Source: Melastoma dodecandrum
Taxonomy: Eukaryota > Streptophyta > Magnoliopsida > Myrtales > Melastomataceae
Direction: 5' to 3'
NCBI GenBank assembly: GCA_029817715.1
Contig: JARUPY010000189.1
Span: 2,728,001-2,792,000 of the forward strand
DNA length: 64,000 nucleotides
Shown here: positions 23,421 to 34,692 of the stretch, in pieces
Layout: every line of letters begins with the position of its first letter
How positions within the stretch are numbered: the stretch's first letter is position 1
Notes under the pieces: generated by a model
Database searches by the model: none
What the model was told of the DNA's origin: nothing
What the model saw: the letters and a program-made list of their open reading frames with translations, nothing else
Made by a program: the position numbers and the translations under genes

Positions 23421-23908
23421 GCAACATTAATTGTACTCGAAAAATATTTTAGAAAATGACTCTCAGGCTGTGACATCTGTATGGCCAATATAAAGACAAC
23501 ATCTCAAACAACCCCGACCAACTAAATTATCCAGCATCGAACTATGACCGTCAGAGCATCACTCAATGATGCAAGATAACCATAATCACGACACTAAGCA
23601 ATCAAGCCGTCACGGGTCAATGTGGCAGTGTAGCCGAAATAGCATCCCTTATTTGATTAAATTTGATGCTACTTCAGTCGGTCCTAATCTTTCTGTAACC
23701 TTACGCCCATAACGAGCCAGAAAGACCTTTGAGCAAATGATGCTCCTTTATATGTCTCATAAACCTTAATGCGCGCAAAATTTACGGTGCTTTATCAGAG
23801 ACAAACTTTAGTGACAATACCGTCCTACTTGAGACTAAGCACCAAGTCTCAAGATTTTCTTTAATAACTGTTATGTGCACATGGTATGAAAATAACTGCA
23901 TGCATGCA

Positions 23909-23940
<32 letters not shown>

Positions 23941-24037
23941 ATATATAACGTCGACAGTAAAATACTCAATATCCAACAAAACACTGAAAGTTCATAAAAT
24001 AAATGTCGGATACAACCAAGAGTATCATAAGCTCCCA
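23421..24037 (-). other. Copia 3' untranslated region with (TA)n tract
   Basis: The stretch between the end of the RNase H frame and the polypurine tract has no ORF. A (TA)n microsatellite lies at about 23909-23936. Confidence 0.7.
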
Positions 24038-25490
24038 CTAACCGAAAACATCAAAGGACTCTAAGACACCCATGTCTACAACATGTTTCTTAAAAGTTAT
24101 GGGACTAAGTCCCTTAGTCAGTGGATCTGCTATCATCGACTCTGTACCGATATGCTCAACAACAATATCGCCTTGCTTTACTGGCTCGCGAACCTTAAGA
24201 TACTTTATCTCCATGTGCTTAGAACCACCCGTAGTCCGGTTATTCTTGGAGTAGAAAACCGCAGCACTGTTATCGCAATAGATCGCTAATGGTCTAGCAA
24301 TAGAGTCAACAACTTTGAGGCCTGAAATAAAATTTCTGAGCCAAATAGCATGAGAAGACGCCCCATAACATGCAACAAACTCTGCCTGCATAGTCGAGGA
24401 AGCTATGAGAGTATGTTTAACACTTTTCTAAGAAATAGCTCCTCCAGCCAACATGAATATGTATCCCGAGGTAGATTTCATGTCATCAGAACAACCTGCA
24501 AAATCGGAATCTGTATATCCGACTACCTCAAAGTTATCCACTTTCTTATAGACCAACATGTTAGCCTTAGTTCGTTGCAGATATCTCATGACCTTCTTAG
24601 CAGCAGTCCAATGTTCCCTTCCCGAATTAGACAAATATCTACCAAGAACACTAACAGGAAAGGCAAGATCTGGTCTTGTACAGACCTGAGCATACATCAC
24701 GCTACCAACTACACTGCTATAAGGTATGCCTTTCATCGAATTTTTCTCAATGTCATTCTTGGGACATTGATCCTTACTGAACTTATCTCCTTTCAATATT
24801 GGTACTTCTCCAGGTTTGCAAGACTGCATAGCGAATCGCTCAAGTACCTTATCAATATAGCTTCTTTGGCTAAGACCCAGCAAATTTCGAGATCTGTCTC
24901 GACAAATTTCAATTCCAAGCACATAAGCAGCCTCGCCCAAGTCCTTCATATCAAAAGATCTTGACAACATCTCCTTAGTTTCATGTAACAATGTTAAATC
25001 ATTACTTGCAAGAAGGATATCATCCACATAGAGGACAAGAAAAATAAAACGCATATAATCAAACGGATATCATCTCCTTAGTCCTCATATAAACGCATTG
25101 ATCAAACGGATTCTCTATAAATCCAAAGGATGATACCACCTCATCAAATTTTAAATACCATTGTCGAGAAGCCTGCTTTAACCCATAAATGGATTTCTTT
25201 AATTTGCAAACCATGTGCTTAGATCCTTCAACCACAAAACCTTCTGGTTGTTCCATATAAACATTTTCCAAGAGGTTTCCATTCAGAAAAGCTGTTTTCA
25301 CATCCATCTGATGTAACTCCAGATCAAAGTGTGCAACTAGTGCCATCATAATTCTGAATGCATCTTTAGAGGAAACTGGAGAATAAGTCTCCGTGTAGTC
25401 AACACCAGCTCGTTGAGTGAATCCCTTGGCCACTAGCCTTGCCTTATGACGTTCAATGTTACCTTTCGCGTCTTTCTTGGTTTTAAAGAC
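24038..25490 (-). pseudogene. Copia reverse transcriptase and RNase H, frameshifted
   Basis: The minus-strand reading from 25490 to 25059 gives MAKGFTQRAGVDYTETYSPV, MDVKTAFLNGNLLENVYMEQ, PEGF and LKKSIYGLKQASRQWYLKFD. After a frameshift, 25054-24428 gives FLVLYVDDILLASNDL (catalytic YVDD), MKDLGEAAYVLGIEI and VGYTDSDFAGCSDDMKSTSG. A further break leads to 24391-24038 (AEFVACYGASSHAIWLRNFI, HMEIKYLKVREPVKQGDIVV), the RNase H end with the IADPLTKGL motif. All copia RT/RNase H landmarks are present, but at least two frame breaks and a stop before RT preclude a single polyprotein. Confidence 0.9.
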
Positions 25491-27299
25491 TCATTTACAA
25501 CCAACTGCCTTTTGTCCAATCGGCAGTTCTGAGAGCTCCCACACATCATTAGCCGTCATAGATTGCAACTCATCTTTCATTGCAGCTAACCATTCATTGC
25601 TTTGAGGTCCGCCGACAGCTTCCTCAAAGTTTATGGGATCATTCACTAATCCACCGCAATCTTCACCAAGGAAGACAATATAATCATCAGATATAGCAGG
25701 TCTCCTTACTCTAGTTGATCTCCTCACAGGAACCATTTCTGCTACAACTGGAGGATTTTCAACAACTGTATTTTGCTCCTCTTCGTTTACACCCTCTGAT
25801 GAATCAATATTTTCAATAGGAGCCGCTACACTTGTGGTTGTCGTAGAAGGCGGCACAGGAATGACAACAAAATTTCGATCATCAGAGGAAGTAGTAGGAA
25901 AATCTTGCACATCTGCTATATCATTCTCTAGAAACTTCGCAGTAAGAGATTCCACTACTTTATTTCCCCTCGAGGGACAATAGAATCTATAACCTTTAGA
26001 TCTTTCCGGATATCCGATGAAGAATGCACGAATTGTTCGGGGATCTGTCTTCTTTTCGACTGGATTGAATAATCTCACCTCAGCTGGACAACCCCAAACA
26101 CGAAAATGATTAAGACTAGGCTTTCTCCCAGTCCACAACTCAAATGGAGTTTTCTGCACAGACTTGCTGGGAACTCTATTAAGAATGTATGCAGCTGTCT
26201 TAAGTGCCTCTCCCCATAGATAGTTAGGCAAGTTGCATTTATCCATCATACTCCTTACCATATCCATCAGAGTTCGGTTTCTACGTTCTGCTACGCCATT
26301 CTGCTCAGGAGTATAAGGCATGGTATATTGTGGTACAATGCCACATTCTTGCAAAAATTTTGCAAACGGCCCTATTTGCTGTCCAGAGCCTGTATGTCTA
26401 CCATAATACTCTCCACCTCTATCCGATCTCACAATCTTAATTGTTTTCTCTAATTGATTCTCAACTTCCAACTTGAAGACCTTGAATTTCTCCAAAGCTT
26501 CTGACTTCTCTTTTATGAGAAATACGTAACCGTAGCGAGAGAAATCGTCTATGAAGGTGATAAAATACTTATTTCCACATAGAGTAGTTTGAAGAGGTCC
26601 ACTGATATCTGTATGCACAATCTCCAATAGACCAGTACTACGTGTGGCTCCCTTCTTTCGAGTCTTCGTTAACTTTCCTCGGATACAATCAATACAAGTC
26701 TCCATGTCACTGAAATCGAGAGAGGGAAGCAAATTGTCCTTTATAAGACGTTCCACTCGCTCTTTAGATATGTGGCCCAAACGTTTATGCCACAACATCG
26801 AAGACTTTTCATTCGACAAAACTCTTTTAGGTGCTGAAGATTCAGCACATAAGGATTCAACACCATATGATGGTACCAAATCCAATCGATAAAGGCCATT
26901 AGACAATGTCGCATTACCAACAATTTTTGAATTTAACGATAACTGCATAAAGCCATTCTGAAATAAACAACTGAATCCAAATTTGTCCAACACAGGAACA
27001 GAGATTAAGTTTCTCCTGAAAGTGGGAATATACAAAACGTTCTCCAAAACAAGTTTAAAGCCTGAATCTAAAGGAAGTCTAACAACTCCTATAAATTCAA
27101 CGGTAGCTTCTGCGTTGTTCCCCACTTTCACCTTGCCTTCATATTCATTTGGCATCCTTTGCCTCTGGAATCCCTGCAAGGTCATAGCAATATGAACAGA
27201 TGCACCACTATCCATCCACTAAGTATTCGAAGATACATCGGCAAGATTTGATTCGAAACAAACCAAAGCGGATGGTTTACCTCCCACATTCTTCTTCTT
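25491..27299 (-). pseudogene. Copia protease and integrase
   Basis: From 27215 the frame is open for 574 codons. The protease active site MDSGASVHI stands at the start. The integrase zinc-binding segment HKRLGHISKERVERL..CIDCIRGKL, the catalytic core VHTDISGPLQTTLCGN, FIDDFSRYGYVFL, RSDRGGEYYG and YTPEQNGVAERRNRTLMDMV follow. The C-terminal GKKPS/WGC block is FRVWGCPAEVRLFNPVEKK, and a variable Ser/Thr/Pro linker leads to a stop at 25491 just before RT. Two stops separate it from gag (27300-27302 and about 27219). The frame is otherwise continuous with gag. Confidence 0.92.
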
Positions 27300-28178
27300 T
27301 TACTTCTCAAGCCAATTCTTATACCGATAACAGTCTTTCTTCAAGTGTCCCATTTTTTCACAAAAGAAACACTTAATGCCTCCTTTAGCACTTACAAGCG
27401 CATCCTTCTGAACTATTTTGCCATGCCTCTGTCCATCACCAAACTTCTTAAAAGTCTGATGTCCCTGACTGTTCCGTGGCTTGAACCCTTTTTGAAATCC
27501 TTTTCCTTTACGGAAACTTGTTGCAGTTCCGGTCACTACAAAAGCACTTGGCCCAATATCTTTCTTAATTTTCTCCTCCTCAGCAATACAACGAGTAATC
27601 AACTCATTCACTGTCCAACTCTCGCCTTGAGTATTAAAAGCTGTCTTGATCATTCCAAACTCAGGAGGCAAAGAGCTGAGGATGCGAGGAACAATGTAAT
27701 TCTCCGGCAATTCAATCTTGTGGGCACGCAACTTAGACTGCACATGCACCCATCTCATAATGTATTCCCTCACATTGGCAAAATCTTTGTAAGCCAAAGC
27801 ATTCATCATCTCTAGTAGGTGTGTGATCTCCGCATTATCAGATACTTGATATCGCTCTCCAATAGCAGCAAGAAGAGCCTTTGCATTATTAGTCTCTGGT
27901 AAACCACTAAGAAGATGATCCGGGATGGACCTTTTCATGGCCAGCATGCACATTTTATTTGCGTGTGTCCATTTCTCATAATTCTCCTTCTCCTGGATTG
28001 AGCTTGCATCAGTGGGCATCACAGGTTCATCAATTGTAAGACCCATATCCTGATTGATGCAGCCCATAGCAAACTCGAGATCCTGCTTCCACCTCTTATA
28101 ATTTGAACCACTTAAGACCTCTATGGTGGCAGCATTGTTGCACATGTTGAAGGAAACTGTAGAACAAAAATAACGCAA
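27300..28178 (-). pseudogene. Copia gag with one zinc knuckle, closed by a stop
   Basis: 292 aa begin MRYFCSTVSFNMCNNAATIE (the functional start may be the second Met). They read LSGSNYKRWKQDLEFAMG, a typical copia gag N-terminus, then YIMRWVHVQSKLRAHKIELP and a CCHC knuckle CFFCEKMGHLKKDC near the end. The stop at 27300-27302 falls where protease should follow in frame. Many copia elements use one long frame, so this stop is probably a defect, but a read-through arrangement cannot be excluded. Confidence 0.85.
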
Positions 28179-29478
28179 CCATTAAGTGTCATGAGCCGTA
28201 TAAGATCGATCAATTAGATCAATCAATTATGAAGAATCCTCAAACTCCATTGTCAACTCCCCTTTGGGTAGAGAAAACACAAAGCGGAGAAACCTTCCCA
28301 CAAGGATCACAAAAAAACAACAGATTCGACAAATTTATTTCCTTTGGGAAATAAATAGTCTAATCCAATGATCCAGAATCAAAAAAATTCCCACATCCGA
28401 TCACGTGTCACCATGCATGATCCACTTTGGTGAAATCATACATAGCACAATGTGCTATAATAAAATTTGTGGAAATTTATACATGCCACCTTTAGGGAAC
28501 CACCACCTGTCACGTACAAGCGAGCCACTTTGGTAGCCAAACACTTGCAGCACATTATGATGTTCCTTCAATAAATAAATGCATGTCTGAATAAAGAATA
28601 AGAACCAACTGTCACCATAAACGGGTCACTTTGGTAACCAATCGTTCATAGCACAATATGGTCATATCTCACTAGGCTCATAACGTTCGTCACACCAAAA
28701 AATTATAAGTGTAACCCTTTACTCGTGTATATATGATTTTTATATTTCCTTCAACGAGTCAGAATTAAAATGATTGCGTATATTACACATTATAATATGT
28801 GCAACCCCCAATATTTAATTTTAATTTAATTTTTGTTTTTAATTTTTAATTAATTATTTTTTTTTTATTTTTTTTTATTTTATTTTTTTTTTGACTGGTC
28901 AATGGTTGACCGGCGTTGACCACCGGCGGCCGGTCACCGGTGGTCAGTCCAATGTCCTCGGGCCCTATAAATATAGAGCCTGACCCACATAGGCCAGGCC
29001 TACCTTCCCTTAAGTCTGGCCCATTTGGGCCAGGCTTCAATATATATATATATATATATTTTTATTGGCTCAGCCCAAATGGGCTAAGAAAGGCCTATTT
29101 CGGCCTGGCCCACTTGGGCCACGTTTTGTTTTGTTTTGTTTTTTTTTTTTTTTTCGGCTCAGCCCAATTGGACTAAGAAAGGCCTTTCTTCGGCCTGGCC
29201 CACTTGGGCCACGTTTTTTTTTTTTTTTAATATTATCATAGCCCATTTTGGGTAAAGCCCACTAGGGCATATACAAAATATAATATATATAAAATATATA
29301 ATAATAATAATAATAATAAAATAATCTAATTAATAATACTCAAAAAAAAAAAACAAACAGAATGATTAGGTTTCACAGAACCCTAGCCGTCATGGGTTTT
29401 TTGCAATCAACCAAATAACACAAGTTTAATATATAAAATTGAAAATTCTTTTCTCGGGATCGTAGATCCGCGTAATCC
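28179..29478 (-). other. Copia 5' leader with paired GGCCCA hairpin words
   Basis: This is the 1.3-kb stretch between the PBS and gag. It holds long T/A runs (about 28855-28890, 29130-29155 and 29215-29230 in plus coordinates) and a roughly 90-bp block repeated twice (29068-29126 and 29156-29216). Each copy has near-palindromes AGCCCAAATGGGCT-like and GGCCCACTTGGGCC. No ORF is preserved. Leader hairpins can serve packaging or dimerisation in retroelements; that role here is inference. Confidence 0.6.
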
Positions 29479-29490
29479 GCTCTGATACCA
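29479..29490 (-). other. Copia primer-binding site, initiator Met tRNA type
   Basis: TGGTATCAGAGC on the minus strand, 2 bp from the 5' LTR end, is complementary to the 3' end of plant initiator methionine tRNA. Confidence 0.92.
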
Positions 29491-29492
29491 CA

Positions 29493-30090
29493 TGTTAGAA
29501 ATTCACGCAATCACAGAAATAACAAACAAAGAAAACAGCGGAAGACTGGATCGATTACGCGGGTTTACGGTCACCGAGAAAGATCAAGGAAAAGTAGACG
29601 TACCCGTATTCGCCACGTTCGCCATACCGTAAACCTGATGATTGTAACCTGGCGGCGTAGATCTTCTTCCCCTTTTCCTTCCCGTGCGGCTGCTCTCGAT
29701 GGAGGAGGCCAAATAAAACAAACTGACGATCTGTCTTTCTGTCAGGGTGATTAACCCAGATATAAGGAAAACCTAATAAAGGATTTCCTTTATGAAATGC
29801 CAGTTTTGCCCCTTAGTTAATTATTTGAAGGACAAGGGAAGGGACCTATCCGTAATATACCGTAGCGTATGTCCTATCCATCAATGGACCATAGGTTATA
29901 AAATGGTCTACACCCAACCGTAAGCCACATTAGACAAACGAGATGCGCATATCCCAATGACTTATGGGATTTCATGCATTGTCTTTATGCCACAACCTGT
30001 TTTATAAAATATAGTTTAATAAAGTAAAATAAGTAAAAGAAAATTAAAATTAACAATTAATGGAAGCCCAAAAAACGGAAATTTCTAACA
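29493..30090 (-). repeat. Copia 5' LTR
   Basis: 598 bp, same termini as 22810-23407. Because the element is read on the minus strand, this is the upstream LTR and carries the element's promoter. Confidence 0.95.
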
Positions 30091-30095
30091 AACCC
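30091..30095. repeat. Target-site duplication AACCC (right)
   Basis: Matches 22805-22809. Confidence 0.9.
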
Positions 30096-31413
30096 AAGTA
30101 TACAGATTGTTCGCAAACCAAACTTGACCATAACTCCACATTTGGACACGATCAAGAAACGAGGCTGAGCTGCAACTTTTCACCCTCGCATACAAACAGA
30201 TTCGAGCACCGTTTCGAAGTTACCAGCGTGGATTTCCACACACAGAACTCTCGCCAAGCGATCTTACATCCCTGGACGACTCGCCGGTGCCGGAGACACC
30301 AACAGGAGGCGTTTCCAACCCCGCAGAAGCAGGGTGCCTAGAAACAGAGGGAGGGCACCACTCTTCCGCCCCCAAGACCCAATGCTCAGACACTCGGCCT
30401 TCCCCTGTGAGTCAGGACGCGCATTCACGAGACAAATCCACACGCACACACTCAGCACAACAGGGGAAGGGGGCGTACTCAAGTCAGGAGCTCGAGCGGC
30501 CAAGGTGATTCTCCGACCTCGCGCTCACCTCCTTCTTCCGCGAATCCAACTCTCCTCGCACTCCAAAAACGCAGCCCTCGCTCAGGACTTGTGACTCAGT
30601 CGGACTCCAGCTCTGGGAAGGTAAAGTCTCAAGGATTCCGCAGCTCCTGCAGGCACTTGAGCTGTGTACTCCGGCGCGGAAGGAAGCTCGAAGGCAAATT
30701 GGTTTTTCTGCGGGTTGGGACTCCTCTACTCCCTCTCCGCCTCGCTCTCTTTTCCCCCGCGGTGGTGTGCGTCTCCTAGGGGCGCGATCGCACTCCAGAT
30801 CCCCAGATCAGTGAGCGAGAAGGAAGCTGCTACGTTGGTGATTCTCCCCCCTACCATCCCCTCCTTCTCCGCTTCCGTTCCTTTTCTTTATCCCTTTCTG
30901 CTCCCCCTCTGTTTTCATTTCTTTTTGTTTCATTTTTCTAAGCTAATGTCCCGACTTCTTATCCCTTTACCCAACGGGTAGTATTTGGGTGGTCGGGAAG
31001 CGATTTCCCCTCTTCCCTATACAAAATTTTTATCTATTATCGGATAACACGACAACTCGCATTTTTTTTATTAATCCTATTAATTCAATATACACTTGTT
31101 ACCATCGCAATTTCCCTCACATAATTTAATTGCTAATTATAATTTTCCTGGTCAAAATCCGCTACGTTAAACGAATTTTATCGCTATCCGAATTCGACTT
31201 CGTTTATGTTCAGGCGTCCCCTTTCCCGCGTGACATAGTCACACGAAATCGAATTAAAAGTTTCGATAATATTCGTTACTAACATCGGTCGACAACGAGA
31301 ATATTAAACTCTCATGCCACGTCGGATTTGACCAAGTCAACCGTTCGATTTTTATTCAATACTATACTAAGGATCGTACCTAATTTATTCATACTAAAAT
31401 TCGGGTCGTTACA
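30096..31413 (-). mobile_element. Gypsy-type LTR, U3-side half
   Basis: The remainder of the LTR interrupted by the copia element. The right end, read on the minus strand, is TGTAACGACCCGAATTTTAG. CT-rich and GC-rich blocks (30500-30920) are followed by AT-rich sequence. The short frames here show no family resemblance. Confidence 0.6.
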
Positions 31414-31903
31414 ATTATTGCCGAAGGAAAGGGGGTGCTCAACCTTTTTGATGGACTTATCTCGGTGGACACTTCTCATGCTCGTGCTTTAGTTATGAAG
31501 TATATAGAAGAAGTTTTCGGCTCTCCTGATTTAATATTACTGATGAAAAAGCGCTCCCGAATGCTGCCGAGAGATTTCGTTGGTGGAAGTTCGTCTTACC
31601 CAAGCTAAGGAAAGTGTCAAATCCATCATTGCACATAGGGCTACTTTGTCATATGTTAAAGACCAAATCTCGGAACTTCGAAAAAAGCTCGTCGAGTGTA
31701 TCGAAGCTGAATCATTACTGAAGACTTTATTCCGCGAGTGTTCCAACCAAGTCGATGAAGTAGTGGCTGATGTTCTCAACTTGTGTGAAATCGTATCAAC
31801 TCTTGAGGGGGCGAAAGCAGTCAACGAAGCCAAATCCTTGTCATCTCTAGAGTCACCTGCCCGATTGATGAAGATTCGTCAAGACATTGTGGACTTTAGC
31901 TGA
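31414..31903 (+). pseudogene. PMD pseudogene, C-terminal coiled-coil part
   Basis: If the nested insertions are taken out, the frame reads across the old junction as IIAEGKGVLNLFDGLISVDT and HARALVMKYIEEVFGSPDLI. After a shift it continues at 31580 with ESVKSIIAHRATLSYVKDQI, SELRKKLVECIEAESLLKTL and a stop at 31901-31903. A charged coiled-coil tail is usual after the PMD in this class of proteins. The junction at 21841/31414 marks the LTR insertion. Confidence 0.65.
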
Positions 31904-32188
31904 AAATTTTAGATTTGTCGTTGATCTCCCTTTTTATTACCCATTTCTTTTGTAATAAACATTCACCACATCCTTTGAATAAATTCCTTTCACGTTTACC
32001 CCTTTTATTATTGGGCATTGCTCCTTGCATCGTGATTTGCTTCCCGTTGCTTTCCTTCCAGTGCTTGGTGTGAGATTCATGGACATTACCGACCCGGCTG
32101 TGAACAACATTATGAGAATCTTAAAATTTGACAAGATCTCATCCCCGACGGTTACCCCTGTGTGTTTTTTTTTTTTGCATGATTTCAG
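31904..32188. other. Spacer between PMD and P450 pseudogenes
   Basis: It ends with a T-run and TTTTGCATGATTTCAG, a good 3' splice site for the P450 exon at 32189, so at least its right part is former intron. No upstream P450 exons were seen. Confidence 0.5.
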
Positions 32189-33050
32189 GCTTGGAAAAAT
32201 CTCGTGGCGATGTTTCAGTCAATCGTGGATGAGAGGAGAAGACAGAGAGATAAAGACTTTTCACATAAGAGGAGGGACATGATGGATGCTCTCTTAGAAG
32301 TTGAGGACGAGAAAGGTCGTAGGCTGGACGACGAGGAAATCATAGACCTTTTGCTTATGTACCTTAACGTGGGTCATGAATCTTCCAGACACATCACGAT
32401 GTGGATGACCATTTTCTTGCAAGAACACGGAGAGTTCCTCGAGAAGGCCAGGGTATGTAACTTTTAACTTGAAGTTGATGCATTAATTCAATCAAAAGGC
32501 CGACAAAGGAATTCAATCACATCCTATGACAGGCGGAGCAAGACGAGATTTTGAGACAAAGGCCTCAATCGCAACAGGGAATGACCTTGAACGAGTATCG
32601 GCAGATGCATTATCTCTCCAAGGTTATCAACGAGACTCTCCGCCTGATCACATTCTTCCTAGCGGTCTTTCGAGAAGCCAAAACTGATGTCACCATAAGT
32701 GGTTAGTCAGGGACTTTCAGCATACGGTACATAGATTTTGTCGAAACTGACGATGAATTCTTTCGAGTTTTCAGATTACATTATTCCTGAGGGCTGGAGA
32801 ATGTTGGTGTGGTTGAGATCCTTTCATTTGAATCCGGAATATTATTCTAAACCAAAGAAGTTTGATCCGGCGAGATGGGATGTAAGTATACTTGCGTAAA
32901 TAGTCCACCGTTGCCAATGATGCTGGTACTACTCTTCTTGCTAAGTTTTTCTCTTGAACAGAATTTCACTCCGAAAGCTGGGACATTCATACCCTTTGGA
33001 CTGGGCAGCCGCCTGTTCCACGGGAATGAACTTGCGATGTTGGAGGCGGC
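32189..33050 (+). pseudogene. Cytochrome P450 pseudogene, CYP88A-like (ent-kaurenoic acid oxidase type), C-terminal half
   Basis: Exons 32189-32452, 32533-32701, 32775-32881 and 32962-about 33050 are separated by GT...AG introns. The reading is AWKNLVAMFQSIVDERRRQR, DDEEIIDLLLMYLNVGHESS (I-helix, normally AGHES), then MTLNEYRQMHYLSKVINETL with the ExxR-type INETLRL. It goes on to YIIPEGWRMLVWLRSFHLNP and NFTPKAGTFIPFGLGSRL. The intron pattern and DLLLMYLNxGHESS..HITMW recall plant CYP88A, which oxidises ent-kaurenoic acid in gibberellin synthesis. The haem loop reads FGLGSRLFHG: the invariant cysteine is replaced by Phe. The N-terminal half is missing and the end diverges, so the gene is dead. 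Confidence 0.85.
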
Positions 33051-33351
33051 CATGTACAGGAATCGAATGGGAGGTGTTCTCGGAGTGACTCAGAGACCGA
33101 GTAAGCAATCCAACATCAACCATGACCTCACATTACCAATCCCGATGCGCTTAATGTATCCTTGAACAATTCCAATGATTTCTTGGGTTTTACATATTTC
33201 GGCATCCAGCATGACATGAACAGGATAGTATATGATCCTGCAACGAGGGTCGCCCTGCGTTTTCATTGCAAGAAGCAACTTTCTCTTCACCAAAGGGCTC
33301 TGCCGAACTTGGCTGTGGTGACATTCCGGGTTTTTCAAAGAACTTTGCAGA
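33051..33351. other. P450 flank, unassigned
   Basis: Sequence past the P450 remnant up to the retroelement. One frame reads SPKGSAELGCGDIPGFSKNF and would continue across the insertion site into 47112, but no family was recognised. Confidence 0.35.
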
Positions 33352-33356
33352 AGGAC
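33352..33356. repeat. Target-site duplication AGGAC (left)
   Basis: AGGAC directly precedes the 5' LTR terminus TGTCGATACCCC and recurs exactly at 47107-47111. Confidence 0.92.
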
Positions 33357-33369
33357 TGTCGATACCCCA

Positions 33370-34047
33370 AATTGCCAAAGTTGTGGAACCTGATCCTCTG
33401 CCACAACAAGCTACCTGGCTTCATCCCTCCATTCATCTCCCATTCGCCAACCCGGCTTGACCTAAAACACAACGGCCTTACAGGTTCGATCGGGCCATTC
33501 TCCCTCCATCCCTGTACTCTCGTGGCACAAGCTAAGCGGCCCAGTCGACGGGCCACTGAACCGGTTAGGATCACTTGACTACCTGGACCTGAGCATGAAC
33601 CAGTTTAGTGGTCCTATCCCAGGGAAGATATGTGGATTCCCGATTAGCAACCTCCAGCTGCAGCACAACGCATCCACAGGACCTGTCCGACCATTCAGGC
33701 GGGTGATGATCCAGACTGTCGACCTGAGCTACAGCCGGCTATCTGGCAAGATATCTCTCCTGTTTTCGACAGTCTAGAACCTCTACTTGAACAACAACAG
33801 GTTCACTGGGCGCGTCCCGGGGAGCTTGGTTGGCCGGTTGCTTAAGACCGGGATATAGGTTCTATACCTGCAGCACAACTCCCTAACGGGTATAGAAATC
33901 AGTCCCACGGCCAACATCCCGGCGAGTAGCTCGGTGTGCCTGCAGTACAATTGTATGGTGCCGCCATTGGCCGCGACGTGCCCACTCAAGGCTGGGCGAC
34001 AGAAGATGAGGCCAACCTCTCAGTGCGTCGTGTGGAAAGGAAAATAA
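33370..34047 (+). pseudogene. Captured leucine-rich-repeat gene fragment (5' LTR copy)
   Basis: The translation, with one frameshift near 33525, reads LPKLWNLILCHNKLPGFIPP, LDLKHNGLTGSIGPFSLHP, LDYLDLSMNQFSGPIPGKIC, VDLSYSRLSGKISLLFSTV, LYLNNNRFTGRVPGSLVGRL, VLYLQHNSLTGIEISPTANI and CLQYNCMVPPLAATCPLKAG. Repeats of the LxxLxLxxNxLxGxIP type and the Cys-rich C-terminal cap are those of small secreted plant LRR proteins. Stops at 33775-33777 and about 33855 interrupt it. Homology begins within 20 bp of the LTR tip. The same fragment with the same stops is in the 3' LTR. Confidence 0.85.
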
Positions 34048-34692
34048 AACAAAGTATTTCGGCTTGTTCACTCCTGGGATTGTAAGTGGGGAGACTGAAA
34101 TGTGTTCAGATAACAAATGAAAAGAAAAGACCATCCAAAAAGGGAAACGGTGATGATTTGATGAAAGAAAAATGTGCTGCTACCCGCCTACTGCTACTCA
34201 TTTTCCGGGGTCTTTATTTTTTACATCAACCGATGGATGAGGAAGTTTTTAATGGTTTTGTGAGTCCAGCTAAGGTTAAAACTTTGATCTATCAATCATC
34301 CAATTTTGTCACGAGTGGATTTGGTTCAAGGGTCACTTTCCATTGCCGCAGAAAAACGGACCATGTTTTAAAGAAAATTGCAGATGAAAGCCAAGCATAT
34401 GATCTGGAGTTACTGATCTTGATGTCCAGAGTTGTGTTTGGATTGGGGATGCATTTGTCCTTTCGCCAAAGAAATGGTAAATGAATTGGACCACACCCAA
34501 TTGGAATATGCTACTCCATGGCAGAAAGCAGTTGATACCCAAGGTCCTGTTGCCTGGGAGTTCAGTTTGCAGCAAAACTCGCTCCCAGGAAAGTGCATAT
34601 ACCATTTCTTATTTCTTTGAAGGATCCCAGCGAAGTCCTCAGACATATCCGTCAGGATATGGAATTGAACAATGCTGGGGAAGTTACATTTC

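Larger units (their letters stand above)
22810..30090 (-). mobile_element. Complete Ty1/copia retrotransposon, minus orientation, coding region decayed
   Basis: The 7.28-kb element has 598-bp LTRs (22810-23407 and 29493-30090), an initiator-Met PBS, a polypurine tract and an AACCC target duplication. The LTRs differ at about five positions by eye (for example near 23165, 23207, 23255), so insertion was recent. Domain order on the minus strand is gag, protease, integrase, RT, RNase H, which is the copia order. In-frame stops and frameshifts mean it cannot be autonomous as it stands. Confidence 0.95.

Noticed and set aside
22805..30095. Host gene made of the minus-strand frames
   Set aside because: Domain order, LTRs, PBS, purine tract and TSD show a copia retrotransposon.
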